Shown in pieces: positions 1-10,750 of a DNA stretch of 64,000 nucleotides. The DNA comes from Prosapia bicincta (taxonomy: Eukaryota; Arthropoda; Insecta; Hemiptera; Cercopidae): the NCBI GenBank assembly GCA_036971475.1, contig JBAIZL010000005.1, forward strand, positions 176,691,886 to 176,755,885, written 5' to 3'. Position numbers and translations under genes: made by a program. Below the pieces are notes generated by a model. The model did not search any database and had not been told where the DNA came from. It saw nothing but the letters and a program-made list of their open reading frames with translations. Position 1 is the stretch's first letter; each line of letters starts with the position of its first letter.

Positions 1-1860
1 CTACCACGTAAGGACATTTGGTTGTAGTTTATTTAAAAATAATAATATTTATATCATATGTTCTGGAGCATAGATTGTATCACCTCTTGCATATTCTGTT
101 ACTACCACGTAAGGACATTTGGTTGTAGTTTATTTAAAAATAATAATATTTATATCATATGTTCTGGAGCATAGATTGTATCACCTCTTGCAGATTTTGT
201 TACTACCACGTAAGGACATTTGGTTGTAGTTTATTTAAAAATAATAATATTTATATCATATGTTCTGGAGCATAGATTGTATCACATCTTGCAGATTTTG
301 TTACTACCACGTAAGGACATTTGGTTGTAGTTTATTTAAAAATAATAATATTTATATCATATGTTCTGGAGCATAGATTGTATCACATCTTGCAGATTTT
401 GTTACTACCACGTAAGGACATTTGGTTGTAGTTTATTTAAAAATAATAATATTTATATCATATGTTCTGGAGCATAGATTGTATCACCTCTTGCAGATTT
501 TGTTACTACCACTTAAGGACATTTGGCTGTAGTTTATTGAAAAATAATAATATTTATATCATATGTTCTGGAGCATAGATTGTATCACCTCTTGCATATT
601 CTGTTACTACCACGTAAGGACATTTGGTTGTAGTTTATTTAAAAATAATAATATTTATATCATATGTTCTGGAGCATAGATTGTATCACCTCTTGCAGAT
701 TTTGTTACTACCACGTAAGGACATTTGTTTGTAGTTTATTTAAAAATAATAATATTTATATCATATGTTCTGGAGCATAGATTGTATCACCTCTTGCATA
801 TTCTGTTACTACCACGTAAGGACATTTGGTTGTAGTTTATTTAAAAATAATAATATTTATATCATATGTTCTGGAGCATAGATTGTATCACCTCTTGCAG
901 ATTTTGTTACTACCACGTAAGGACATTTGGTTGTAGTTTATTTAAAAATAATAATATTTATATCATATGTTCTGGAGCATAGATTGTATCACATCTTGCA
1001 GATTTTGTTACTACCACGTAAGGACATTTGGTTGTAGTTTATTTAAAAATAATAATATTTATATCATATGTTCTGGAGCATAGATTGTATCACATCTTGC
1101 AGATTTTGTTACTACCACGTAAGGACATTTGGTTGTAGTTTATTTAAAAATAATAATATTTATATCATATGTTCTGGAGCATAGATTGTATCACCTCTTG
1201 CAGATTTTGTTACTACCACGTAAGGACATTTGGTTGTAGTTTATTTAAAAATAATAATATTTATATCATATGTTCTGGAGCATAGATTGTATCACCTCTT
1301 GCAGATTTTGTTACTACCACGTAAGGACATTTGGTTGTAGTTTATTTAAAAATAATAATATTTATATCATAGGTTCTGGAGCATAGATTGTATCACCTCT
1401 TGCAGATTTTGTTACTACCACGTAAGGACATTTGGTTGTAGTTTATTTAAAAATAATAATATTTATATCATATGTTCTGGAGCATAGATTGTATCACATC
1501 TTGCATATTCTGTTACTACCATGTAAGGACATTTGGTTGTAGTTTATTTAAAAATAATAATATTTATATCATATGTTCTGGAGCATAGATTGTATCACAT
1601 CTTGCAGATTTTGTTACTACCACGTAAGGACATTTGGTTGTAGTTTATTTAAAAATAATAATATTTATATCATATGTTCTGGAGCATAGATTGTATCACC
1701 TCTTGCATATTCTGTTACTACCATGTAAGGACATTTGGCTGTAGTTTATTTAAAAATAATAATATTTATATCATATGTTCTGGAGCATAGATTGTATCAC
1801 CTCTTTCATATTCTGTTACCACCACGTAAAGACATTTGGCTGTAGTTTATTTAAAAATAA
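1..1860. repeat. 101-bp tandem satellite, about 18.4 copies
   Basis: The landmark ctaccacgtaaggacattt recurs at 1, 102, 203, 304 and so on through 708, so the period is exactly 101 bp. Copies are nearly identical. They differ mainly at three diagnostic sites: cacctc or cacatc, cagattttg or catattctg, and cacg or catg. The array is cut by the left edge of the window, so its true length is unknown. The last copies (1700-1860) are more diverged, as is usual at an array edge. The unit is AT-rich and keeps no reading frame. Confidence 0.97.
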
Positions 1861-1862
1861 TA

Positions 1863-3249
1863 AAACAGTTGCTTTGAACTGGTTTATTTTTTTACAAAAT
1901 TTTCTCTTAGGATATTTTAAATTTAAAGTATTTTTCACAACTAATAACCCTAAATAGTTTATTAGTCACTTAAACAATATTTTATGACAATCATAAACTA
2001 TTCATAAACTATTGTTAAGTGATTAATAAGATTCACCGAACGTAATGGACTACAAAATTCAAGAATCCTAAATAGTTTTACTGGTATTGTCGCAACTGGT
2101 TTCTAAATAGTTGTACTGAAATGCTTTATTGCTAGAATGTATTCAACAGCCACAGACGTCACTAATTTGACAAAGGTCCTGATTATATAAGCTAAAGTAT
2201 TCAACAGAAGTGAAGGGCTTTACGTTAGAAGTGGCTAATTAAAATATATTGCTTGCGTTTTAATTTCTTAATACATATGGACACCGGAGCTACAAATCAT
2301 TGACTTGATTGTGTTACATTAGCTAAAACATTGTTTTCATAGTAGTATGCGGGATTGAAAAGGCGTTTTGAAATTAACAGGGGGAGTTGGTGAATTGCCT
2401 TTTTGAAAGTGGCGTTTTATATTTATGCTATAATTTTTGATGTTAAATTAGGTTATTTTACCAACAGAGCATTGGTAAAATGGGGGGGGGGAGAGCAAGG
2501 ATTTTGAACATACATTTTTTATAATAATCTTCATTGATGTGAGGATTCTGAAATATTTGATGCATTTACAGTAGTAAAATAATAACACGGGCTGACCATA
2601 TTTTGATAATAAATGTAAATATAATTAAAAAATTTCAATACGTAATGGACGGAGAGCCTCACCAAAGTACAAGAAGCTCATTTTGAGGAGCAATGCATCA
2701 AATTTTGGAAACTATTTTCTATATTTTTGTTTAATATAAATTATTCAATAAAGTATTCTAAAAAAATCACATACAGTTTAAAAATAGTGTATTAGACAAA
2801 TAATTTAACGAGAAATAACATTGAAAACTGAAAATTTTATTTTCTTTCTCTTACAGATATATTGTTGTGCTTCCTTACTTGCTGATTACAATAATTTCGA
2901 TATGGTGTTCCATTTCCTTTTTACAATAATTTAGATGTGCTGCTTCAGTTGCTGATTACAATAATTTTGAAGAGTGCTCCTTCACTGGAATTTTGTTTGC
3001 CTGGTCGGACCTTTTGCATCTTTCTTGAAAATTCACTAAAATTTTGTTTCCTTCCGCACCAAATATTCCGTACACCCGGGAGGTTATCTTTATTTCCATG
3101 TTATAACTTCACATACAAATTTATAGTTGTGTGTATTTATATATGTATGTGTATCTATGTATACAATGTAGTGTTATATCTCTGAACAACTTCAGGAACT
3201 TCATGTTTCTTGCTGGAACTTCTGGAAATTTCTTTCTGTTTTTAAGATT
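1863..3249. other. AT-rich noncoding stretch
   Basis: I see no gene. A short run of ten G lies at 2482-2491. Short open frames here (2937-3185, 3131-3358) show no recognisable protein. Confidence 0.6.
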
Positions 3250-3445
3250 AGCGATTTCCTTCATTATTTTTGCTCGAACCCATTTTGCAAACGGTGTTTC
3301 GCCGTCTCCCAGGATGCACGTGTGCGGGGCACGGACGCGGGCTGGTTACATCCCATGAATTTTGATGATGTTTCCGAAAAGGTACCGAACCTAGGCCGGT
3401 GGTTAGAGCAAGAAGAATTTTGATGGTTCTGGTGGCAGCTAAATT
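3250..3445. other. GC-richer island, unidentified
   Basis: About 190 bp of distinctly higher GC content in AT-rich DNA. On the minus strand a 69-codon frame (3457-3248) is rich in Arg, Pro and His. On the plus strand a stretch preceded by the acceptor-like cgccgtctcccag is open for about 37 codons. Neither product is recognisable. It could be a fragment of a transposable element or an exon; I cannot decide. Confidence 0.3.
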
Positions 3446-3879
3446 AAAACAAAACATACTTTGTTAAACCATTCTTTCATTTAAGTCATTTAATTTTACT
3501 GAATAGAATTGGACCAAATCTTAATTTTGGGGACTATAAATCTTAAACATTTACTCTCAGTACTGTGTAAGTTAGGTTTTAGACGTATAGGAATATTTTC
3601 GTGACAAAATAATTAAGTTTGACTTACTAAGCTACATAATGTATTTATAATTTTATGTATTGGCAAATTGTATTAATTACAATCTAAAGAAAATTGGCTA
3701 CACTGAGTAGGTCGGGGCGTAGTAAAACAAACATTTTTCCCAATAAAATGGTTTGAAATATTTTTAAAAAATTTATCATTTATTGCTGTTATTATGTATT
3801 AAAATTTGTAACTTTATTTTTTTTAGTTTTAAAGTACAAATATCAACAAAAATAATACTAAGAAATAAAATAAGTATAA
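3446..3879. other. AT-rich noncoding stretch
   Basis: Nothing recognisable; no repeat or exon signal seen. Confidence 0.5.
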
Positions 3880-4330
3880 AAGGGTAGGTATGGAAGACGT
3901 AGTTACGAGTGTTGAGAAAGGACACATTTTAGCCTGATATACAAACTAGCTCAACTTTTAGTTAAAAAGTTCCAATATGAATGCTAACATTAAGAATGAA
4001 CTAAAACAAGAGTAAAAGGTTATGTACAGAGGAGGTAGTTGCATGTGTTGAGTTAGGGCACATTCTGGCTTGATAATACAAGGTAGCTCAACTTTTAGTT
4101 TAAAAACTCCAATATGAATAATAACATTACGAACGAACAAAAACAAATGTAAAAGAATAAGTACAGAAGAGGTAGCTATTTGGGATGTACTAGGACACAC
4201 TCTAGCCTGATAATACAAGCTAGCTACTCTTATTTAAAAAATTCTAGTATGAATATTAACACTACAAACCAACACAAACAAATGTAAACGATTATGTACA
4301 GAAGAGGCAGTTGCGAAAGTTGATAATAAA
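3880..4330. repeat. Degenerate tandem repeat, period about 136 bp, 3+ copies
   Basis: The landmark agcctgata or ggcttgata appears at 3931, 4067 and 4204, spaced 136 and 137 bp. Each copy contains ctcaacttttagtt, a block of the type ccaatatgaat, and tatgtacagaggaggtagtt with substitutions. Identity between copies looks like roughly 75-85 percent. The array runs almost directly into the 18-bp minisatellite. Confidence 0.85.
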
Positions 4331-4398
4331 AGTTTTAAATACGTCAAATGTATAAGCTCAAATTTTACTTCAATGTAGCAGCACTACTGTCATATTAT

Positions 4399-4772
4399 TG
4401 GTCTGGCCTTGGAATAGTGTCTGGTCTTGGAATAGTGTCTGGTCTTGGAATAGTGTCTGGTCTTGGAATATTGTCTGGTCTTGGAATAGTGTCTGGTCTT
4501 GGAATAGTGTCTGGTCTTGGAATAGTGTCTGGTCTTGGAATATTGTCTGGTCTTGGAATAGTGTCTGGTCTTGGAATAGTGTCTGGTCTTGGAATAGTGT
4601 CTGGTCTTGGAATAGTGTCTGGTCTTGGAATAGTGTCTGGTCTTGGAATAGTGTCTGGTCTTGAAATAGTGTCTGGTCTTGGAATAGTGTCTGGTCTTGG
4701 AATAGTGTCTGGTCTTGGAATAGTGCCTGGTCTTGGAATAGTGTCTGGTCTTGGAATAGTATCTGGTCTATA
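4399..4772. repeat. 18-bp minisatellite, about 20 copies
   Basis: The unit is tctggtcttggaatagtg. Because 18 is a multiple of 3, all frames stay open, giving artificial Ser-Gly-Leu-Gly-Ile-Val or Trp-Ser-Trp-Asn repeats. Copies 4 and 8 carry ttg in place of gtg at the unit end, so the first eight copies form two 72-bp blocks. I treat it as noncoding. Confidence 0.95.
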
Positions 4773-5249
4773 GAAATAATGTGATGGTATGCGCTCTAAT
4801 TAGACTGGTAAAACTCACCAAAAAGATGAATGACATGACTTTGGAGGTATTAGTTTTAGTATTCTCGGTGGCGCTTATTTCAAGTGAGTTCATGAAACGT
4901 TTGGTGAACGGCAGTAAATTATACTTCTAAGTAAAAAATTTAGAAATCTATCTTATGTTCGATATTTTTTCATGTTACACTCTTCTACGGAAAGGTTCCA
5001 AACTAATTTGGGTTTTTTACTCGAAAACTAGCTTTACTGTATGTTTTCAAAGGTTTTCCTTGCTAAACGAGAATTTTTATGATTTGATAAACTCAAACAA
5101 AGTTGAGTGAATATCGTTTAAAATTTCTCTCAAAACCTATAAAAATTAAGTTTAATACACACTTTTTCTTTGATATTTCTAAACCTGAGTTTGAAGTATT
5201 TTAATACAGGAAATTGTATGATAAGTAAATGATATCATAGGTTATGTAC
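4773..5249. other. AT-rich stretch past the 3' end of the minus-strand gene
   Basis: No gene seen. It would hold the 3' UTR or downstream flank of the minus-strand host gene. I found no clear AATAAA on the minus strand between 5250 and 4800. Confidence 0.4.
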
Positions 5250-5336
5250 CTGAAATGACCCTGTTCTTCAGAAGATTTTGAAAAGGTTGTTTCGAGAGGA
5301 AAGATTTCGAAGATTGGTCGAGATGAAGAACTTGAG

Positions 5337-5363
5337 TTAGGGGTAGACGCTCATTTCAGCAAC
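5337..5363 (-). CDS. Host gene exon 7, terminal coding exon (proposed)
   Basis: The acceptor on the minus strand is ttctttcacacag, immediately before 5363. The frame delivered by exon 6 (phase 0) gives VAEMSVYP and then TAA at 5339-5337. The other two frames stop within three to five codons, so this must be a last coding exon or untranslated. A donor-like gtacat follows at 5249, so a further 3' UTR intron is possible. It is the least certain exon of the model: it rests on one good acceptor and a phase match only. Confidence 0.4.
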   Translation of the reverse strand, partial: VAEMSVYP

Positions 5364-6860
5364 CTGTGTGAAAGAATAAATAATAAAAATACGTTAGGTA
5401 ATATTTAGCTGCTCTTCAATATTATTATTATTTTTAAAAAATAAACTCATATTTGCAATGGTAAAGTGAAATTAATAAGATATGCTTCCTTTTGTATAAG
5501 TCACAAATCTTTTTTTTCGCACTTGAAACAAACCCCTATTACCTATGATCGTAATATAGGTAACTACTACTCCAGTTCATACAGAGCTAGACTCCACTGG
5601 ATGGTTTCTAGATTGTAAGCCTTTGGGGTTTATTGTTACTAATATGTTTATTAGATAGTCGGGCTTTTTCTTGTTTTTAGACCTATATGTTCCTCGATTG
5701 TCATTAACGTTTTTCAACAATATTGTTAAAAGTCCTCAACTTTTAGTTATGTATTTATCTATTTGTATGTTTGATTTGTTTTAACTTTTAATCCCTTTAA
5801 CGCATTACCAGTTGTATGTTGATTACTGTTGGGATTCTATTGCTATTTATGAGTAGCTAGGTTTAGTTTGAATAGATTAGTTTTTCCTTCCTTTATCACT
5901 TACGACACCTTTTTGTTTGTTTTTATATTATTAATGACAATTTGCATTTGATTTTGTATGTGACTAAATTTAATACCTTTTTGCACGGTATATATTTCGA
6001 GAGGTATTAATTTCAAAGGGTACCTGTTTCCCATTATATACAAGAGTTCTTTAACTGGAGATAGCTTGTAGTTTTTTAATTATATATTTACGTTTTTTCT
6101 ATTACATGTTTCAGAGATATTTTGAATTTTATTCCTTAAATGCAAACATGCGAGTTTTGTTGCTTATCGGAGTTTTCTGTTTTACCCATTTTATAAAAAA
6201 ACTTGAGTTTTAAATATTATATTTATGTAGAGTTTTTTCATAGATGTGATATATAAAGGTTTTTTCGATGCATTGTGTTGCGAATATAAAGTGAATAGAT
6301 GTCATTTCTTGTTTATGTTTAGAATCTTTTTTGTTGGTTTTGTTCTAAGAAAAAGAAACAAACCAGAAGTCTTCGGAATATTTAACGCGGTAAAAGCACA
6401 AAAGGTGTCATAAAAGACAATGAATCTCATTGCATTACTAAAGACATCAGTGGCGTGCTAAAAGGTGCCAAGTGTTTATAATGGAAGTGAGACAACAATG
6501 CAGGAAAGGATAATCTTATATATATCTTAGGTGCAATGAAAGTGTATCGTGCACAATTGAAACCTAAAATACTTTCTTTAATATGATTGCTTTGGAGTTA
6601 CATTTTAGTATATTTAGGGCTAGGAAGTCAATAAATACAACTTGTATGTGTATGTAATCGACTAAAAGATAGGTCACAATTGATTATGCGGCAAAAAACC
6701 AGTACTACAGGGCAGTAACACTCAAGAGATGTCAATAAAGGTGTAGTGGAGGTTTAGTGTAGGGTGTCTCACTTTTAATGTTCTCACTTAAGCTTAGAGT
6801 GCTTGAAGGATGGTAAATATAATTAGTGTTTATTAACAATGATGATAAATTTGTGCTTAC
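5364..6860 (-). other. Intron 6 of the minus-strand gene (inferred)
   Basis: AT-rich sequence without recognisable elements or exons. Confidence 0.35.
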
Positions 6861-6901
6861 CTCCACCAGAAACCGAACCAAACCTCGAAGCCAGAACGTG
6901 G
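6861..6901 (-). CDS. Host gene exon 6 (NAGNAG acceptor)
   Basis: A strong T-rich acceptor tract ends in cagaag, and a consensus donor gtaagc follows 6861. Two acceptor AGs lie 3 bp apart. Using the first (exon 6904-6861, 44 nt) with exon 5 makes a TAA codon at the junction. Using the second (6901-6861, 41 nt) keeps the frame open and gives STFWLRGLVRFLVE, leaving phase 0 for exon 7. The sequence is short, basic and hydrophobic. Which acceptor is used decides the C-terminus of the protein. Confidence 0.55.
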
Positions 6902-8782
6902 CTTCTGAAAAAAAAACAAAACAGGCTTCAACTTTTGTTGTAAAATAACATTAAAATATATTCTAAAGCAATGCATAAATAAATATTATTTTCAATATTA
7001 GTAAAAATTTAAATATTCCCCTTAATAGTAAAACCAAATTTTTAGAAATTGATATCATTATTAAAAAGAAATTAGAGAACAGAAATATATATATATATAT
7101 ATATATATAGCATATAGTAATAGAGTTAGTTATATCAGTTTAAGCCTACAGTAAGACATTTCGTGGGAAGACCATGGAGTTTTACTACCCGAAGCATTAG
7201 TCACAACTTGGTAGAACCCCACTCTTCCTCGCCTTTCCTTCTGTTACCACATTTTCTCACAATTTACGAGACAGGTTAGTTCCTATGAACTTAGTGCCAA
7301 GAGGTAGTTTGTTTGTGTGTTTAAACCATTGGTTTTTGTATGGGTTAATGTACGCTTACAATGATTGATAAGAGGAAAGCAATGGTTTATTAATTCAGGA
7401 TGAACTGGAATAAAAATATTGAAAACTGAACGGCGTAGAAGGAAATGAATCTACAGTATGGATTAGAAGAATCCTTTGTTAGTAACACTTTCAAACAAAA
7501 CATAGATTAAGAAAATGTGCATACAAATCAGACAACTCATGGATAAACAAAATGAATAACCTTGAAAAGGAGACCTACTATAAAAAAAATATTTCAATTA
7601 TTTACGAAGTGAGGTAATCCTTGTTTGTAGGTAAACAAAGTTTTTTAAAATGCTAGTTGAATAAAATTCTGTTCATCAGCGTGGTTGACGAGGTTCAAAC
7701 AGGTAATAGGCAAGGGTCTAACGGTGACAATATGTTAAGAAGGAAATTACAATACTGTGGAGTCAGTCCCGTTGTTAAAACGTTTTTCCTACTCAAACAC
7801 TATCATTTGAGAGCGAACGGATGTAAATTCTGGAATTAATATCCAATAATTTGTAATGTCCATAATGACGTGAAATATGCCAACGGGATATCAGAAATTT
7901 ACCTGTTCGTTATTAAAAAATATTTTACAAAAAGGATTAGAGCTTCAAACGTCCTAGTAGAGGTATTCATCCAAAAGAAATGCTCTATGGACCAACTATT
8001 AAGGAGTGTTTTAAAGATATTATATTCCTCAAATCAAAAAACATCTGAAGTCTAAATCATACAACAGAAAGGTATATAGTTTACTGACAATCCTTACCGA
8101 TCAACAGAAAAACATTTTTTTTCTGATATGTAATATCTTATGTCTTTGCCCCCTAATTTTACCTCTCAATAATGCAATCAATCGAACACTCAAGGGAAAA
8201 ATACAGAGCAATCTTCAGGGCTGATTTTCGGAGATTTCCTAAGACTTGCACGATTCCTGACAGCATTATGACATAAACACAGTTAAAGTGAGATTTACCT
8301 GCGATTGTGAAGCTCTGAATAAAATTAAAAGTGAGTCAATAATTTGGTAGAGTCTTTAAAAGAAGATACTTCTATCTGTGATTTAGCTAGTTTAGTTGAG
8401 TCCGATACTGGAAGTGACGTCGATAAAAGAAACACTATCAAGAAAATAATTTGATGGGCACAGGTTTAGAACAACTTACTGATGGAATCTTATGTAGAGA
8501 ATCAAGTATGGTATTGGAGGAAAATGAAGATCAGGAAAATACGATTACGAAAAGGGGATAGGACGAGAAAAAATGTACACCGTTATGAAGCTGTAGCACA
8601 TACTGAAAGCCCCATTCAATATCTGGAGGGGCAAGACGTATCATTCTCGACAACATTTTGCTGAAATAACCTCAATCTCAGATGAAGGATGGCGTTTTAT
8701 GTCGAAAAATACAAATATTTTTTTTTGTAAATATTTTTCTCTTCTTCCGTGGTGCTACATTCCGGTGTGGATCTTGGCTTTC

Positions 8783-9440
8783 TCAATCAGCCTTCGGCAG
8801 GTACCTTAAACCTGTGATGCTGCTTTCCAGTTCATCACATTCATCAGGTTTCTGGAACCTTAGCGACGACATTTCTAAGACATCCATTGCTCTCAATTTG
8901 TAGATAGTTCCATCTAATAGAACTCTGGATACATCCCCATCCTCCAATCGGGCCACATGCCCTGCCCAGAGTTGTCTTCCAATTTTTACTACTTTCACTA
9001 TGTTGGCTTTACAAAACAGCTGGTAAAGCTCACAATTTTTTTCTCCTTCACTGCCCACCAATGTTCACAATGTCAAGAATCCTCCTAAGGATTTTCCTTT
9101 CAAAGTTAGCCAGGTAGTTTTCTTAGTTTGTCGTTAATGCCTAAGATTCAGACACATAAGTTAGTACCGGACGAATCTTAAGTCTTATGCAGCATCATTT
9201 TTGTTTTCTCACTTACTAGCTGCTTAGGACTTTGCGTAACCTAAAGTTGGCTATTATATAGGAAACCTTAATATAGAAGCTTACAATGGGTCCCAGATAA
9301 ATGAATTGATCCAATACTTCAAATGTGAAGGGTCCCAGTTCAACAAACCCACTTGGCTGTTGGTCTACTTCAGAGTTGCCACACCGGAGACACTTTCTTT
9401 TGTCTTCATTTATTTCAAGTTTCATCTACTAGGCATTTAT
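8783..9440 (-). mobile_element. Non-LTR retrotransposon (LINE) reverse transcriptase relic
   Basis: On the minus strand, three frames carry in order the late part of a LINE reverse transcriptase ORF. First comes MKLEINEDKRKC then FEVLDQFIYLG (about 9425-9280). Next are RPVLTYVSES (about 9160) and ERKILRRILDIVN (about 9100-9065). Last are ELYQLFCKANIVK and RQLWAGHVARLEDGD (about 9030-8930). This order (YLG block, RPVLTY block, FERKILRRI block, RLRWxGHV block) is typical of arthropod LINE ORF2 C-termini. Stops and frame changes show it is dead. The catalytic YADD region lies upstream of what survives. The clade is not assigned. It sits in the same orientation as the host gene, inside an intron. 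Confidence 0.85.
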
Positions 9441-10257
9441 TGTAAATATGGAGACTATAAAAGCTATTAAAATATTTGCATACAAAAATAATATTTCTTT
9501 TTAACTCAATAAATTCCCGAACTCATTTCAAAAGCAACTTTGGTTAATTTTCGTCCTATATTTGAATTGTCTGTAGAATAATTCGCTGTTCCGCTTCACT
9601 GTCATCTCGCTGATAAGCAGGAGTTTGCCTTATCAATAATTGCATAAAACCGTCTATTACACATTTAACGCATTTAACATTTGTTAAATAAGATTTTGTT
9701 TTAAATCTGTTTAATAACGAGAAACATTTCTGAATAAACTTATAAATTTGTAATATATACGAAACATAAAATGTTCAAATGTATTAACATTACTATAATT
9801 AGGAATTCAAAATCAATTTAGCAGTAGCCAAGGGATGATGTAAATGCTCAGGAATAAATCACTGCCCTTACAAAAGTACTTTTAAAGAGAGAGAGAAGTA
9901 CTTAAAGATAGTATAGAGACTGGACATTACATCCAAGTGAAGACGGCTGTGGGCATTATTAAAGTGGATTTACTGATACATCGAACATACTATATAAGAA
10001 ACAAAACCAGAATGAATGGTTAAACGATAAATATGACGTAAACGCTTATTATTTTACAAAGGAAATTATTGCAGATGGAAACTGTATACCGAAGAAATCC
10101 TGAGAGCAGCAAAGATAATTTTGATGAAAAACCCAAATTTAAAGATGGCATAAGATTGAAAGGAAGAAAACTTATCAAATAACTTCGTAAAATTTTATAT
10201 TTCTTTACATTCAAAAACGATCATAAGAAGCCATAAAAAGCTTTAAAAAGCATTCAG

Positions 10258-10260
<3 letters not shown>

Positions 10261-10348
<88 letters not shown>

Positions 10349-10370
10349 TATATATATATATATATATATG
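10261..10370. repeat. (AT)n microsatellite, about 110 bp
   Basis: Almost pure AT dinucleotides with single c and g interruptions, starting 37 bp below the 3' end of host exon 5. Confidence 0.95.
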
Positions 10371-10406
10371 TATAAACTATATAAGGAAAAAAATAAAATT
10401 ACTCAC

Positions 10407-10625
10407 AAAATGACCGGGACCTGCGAAGGTCCCCAAATTTTGATCCTAGTAACTCCGAGTCGCTAAAGCACATCAATTTGGTTCTAAGAGTGGTGGCCAG
10501 CTGTTCTTCTTCCTCCTCCTCGGCAATTACCGGGAGGGTAGGAGTAAATCTTAATTTGGGATAACCATAAATGAAATGTTTGTGTAAATCTAGAATGGAG
10601 GTGGTATAGCTTTCATTGTGTCTTT
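10407..10625 (-). CDS. Host gene exon 5
   Basis: The minus-strand acceptor is tttttctcatttcag before 10625, and the donor gtgagt follows 10407. The exon is 219 nt, phase 1 in and phase 1 out, open throughout. It codes [16 protein letters not shown], a Pro/Tyr/Phe-rich part ([16 protein letters not shown]), a run of six Glu, and a C-terminal part with [20 protein letters not shown]. There is no internal methionine start, and unspliced reading stops right after the donor (TGT GAG TAA). The clear splice sites and the phase match to exon 4 support it. The function is not recognised; the RRSRSF end could be a kinase substrate (inference). Confidence 0.75.
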
Positions 10626-10687
10626 CTGAAATGAGAAAAATAATGATATAATATTTCTATAGTTTAAAAAAATATTTACTTTTTTAT

Positions 10688-10695
10688 TTTTATAG

Positions 10696-10747
<52 letters not shown>

Positions 10748-10750
10748 ATG
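10688..10750. repeat. (AT)n microsatellite
   Basis: A pure AT run of about 45 bp inside a slightly degenerate AT tract. Confidence 0.93.

Larger units (their letters stand above)
6902..10406 (-). other. Intron 5 of the minus-strand gene (inferred)
   Basis: Mostly AT-rich with an (AT) run at 7087-7109, a LINE relic at 8.8-9.4 kb and a long (AT) microsatellite at 10.26-10.37 kb. The open frames at 7657-8055 and 8482-8664 on the plus strand show nothing recognisable. Confidence 0.5.

Noticed and set aside
1775..1957. 60-codon ORF at the end of the 101-bp satellite
   Set aside because: It begins inside the last satellite copy and ends in AT-rich DNA; no protein features.
4348..4773. 141-codon Gly/Leu/Ile/Val/Ser repeat frame
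   Set aside because: Produced by an 18-bp minisatellite; all frames are open and no gene context exists.
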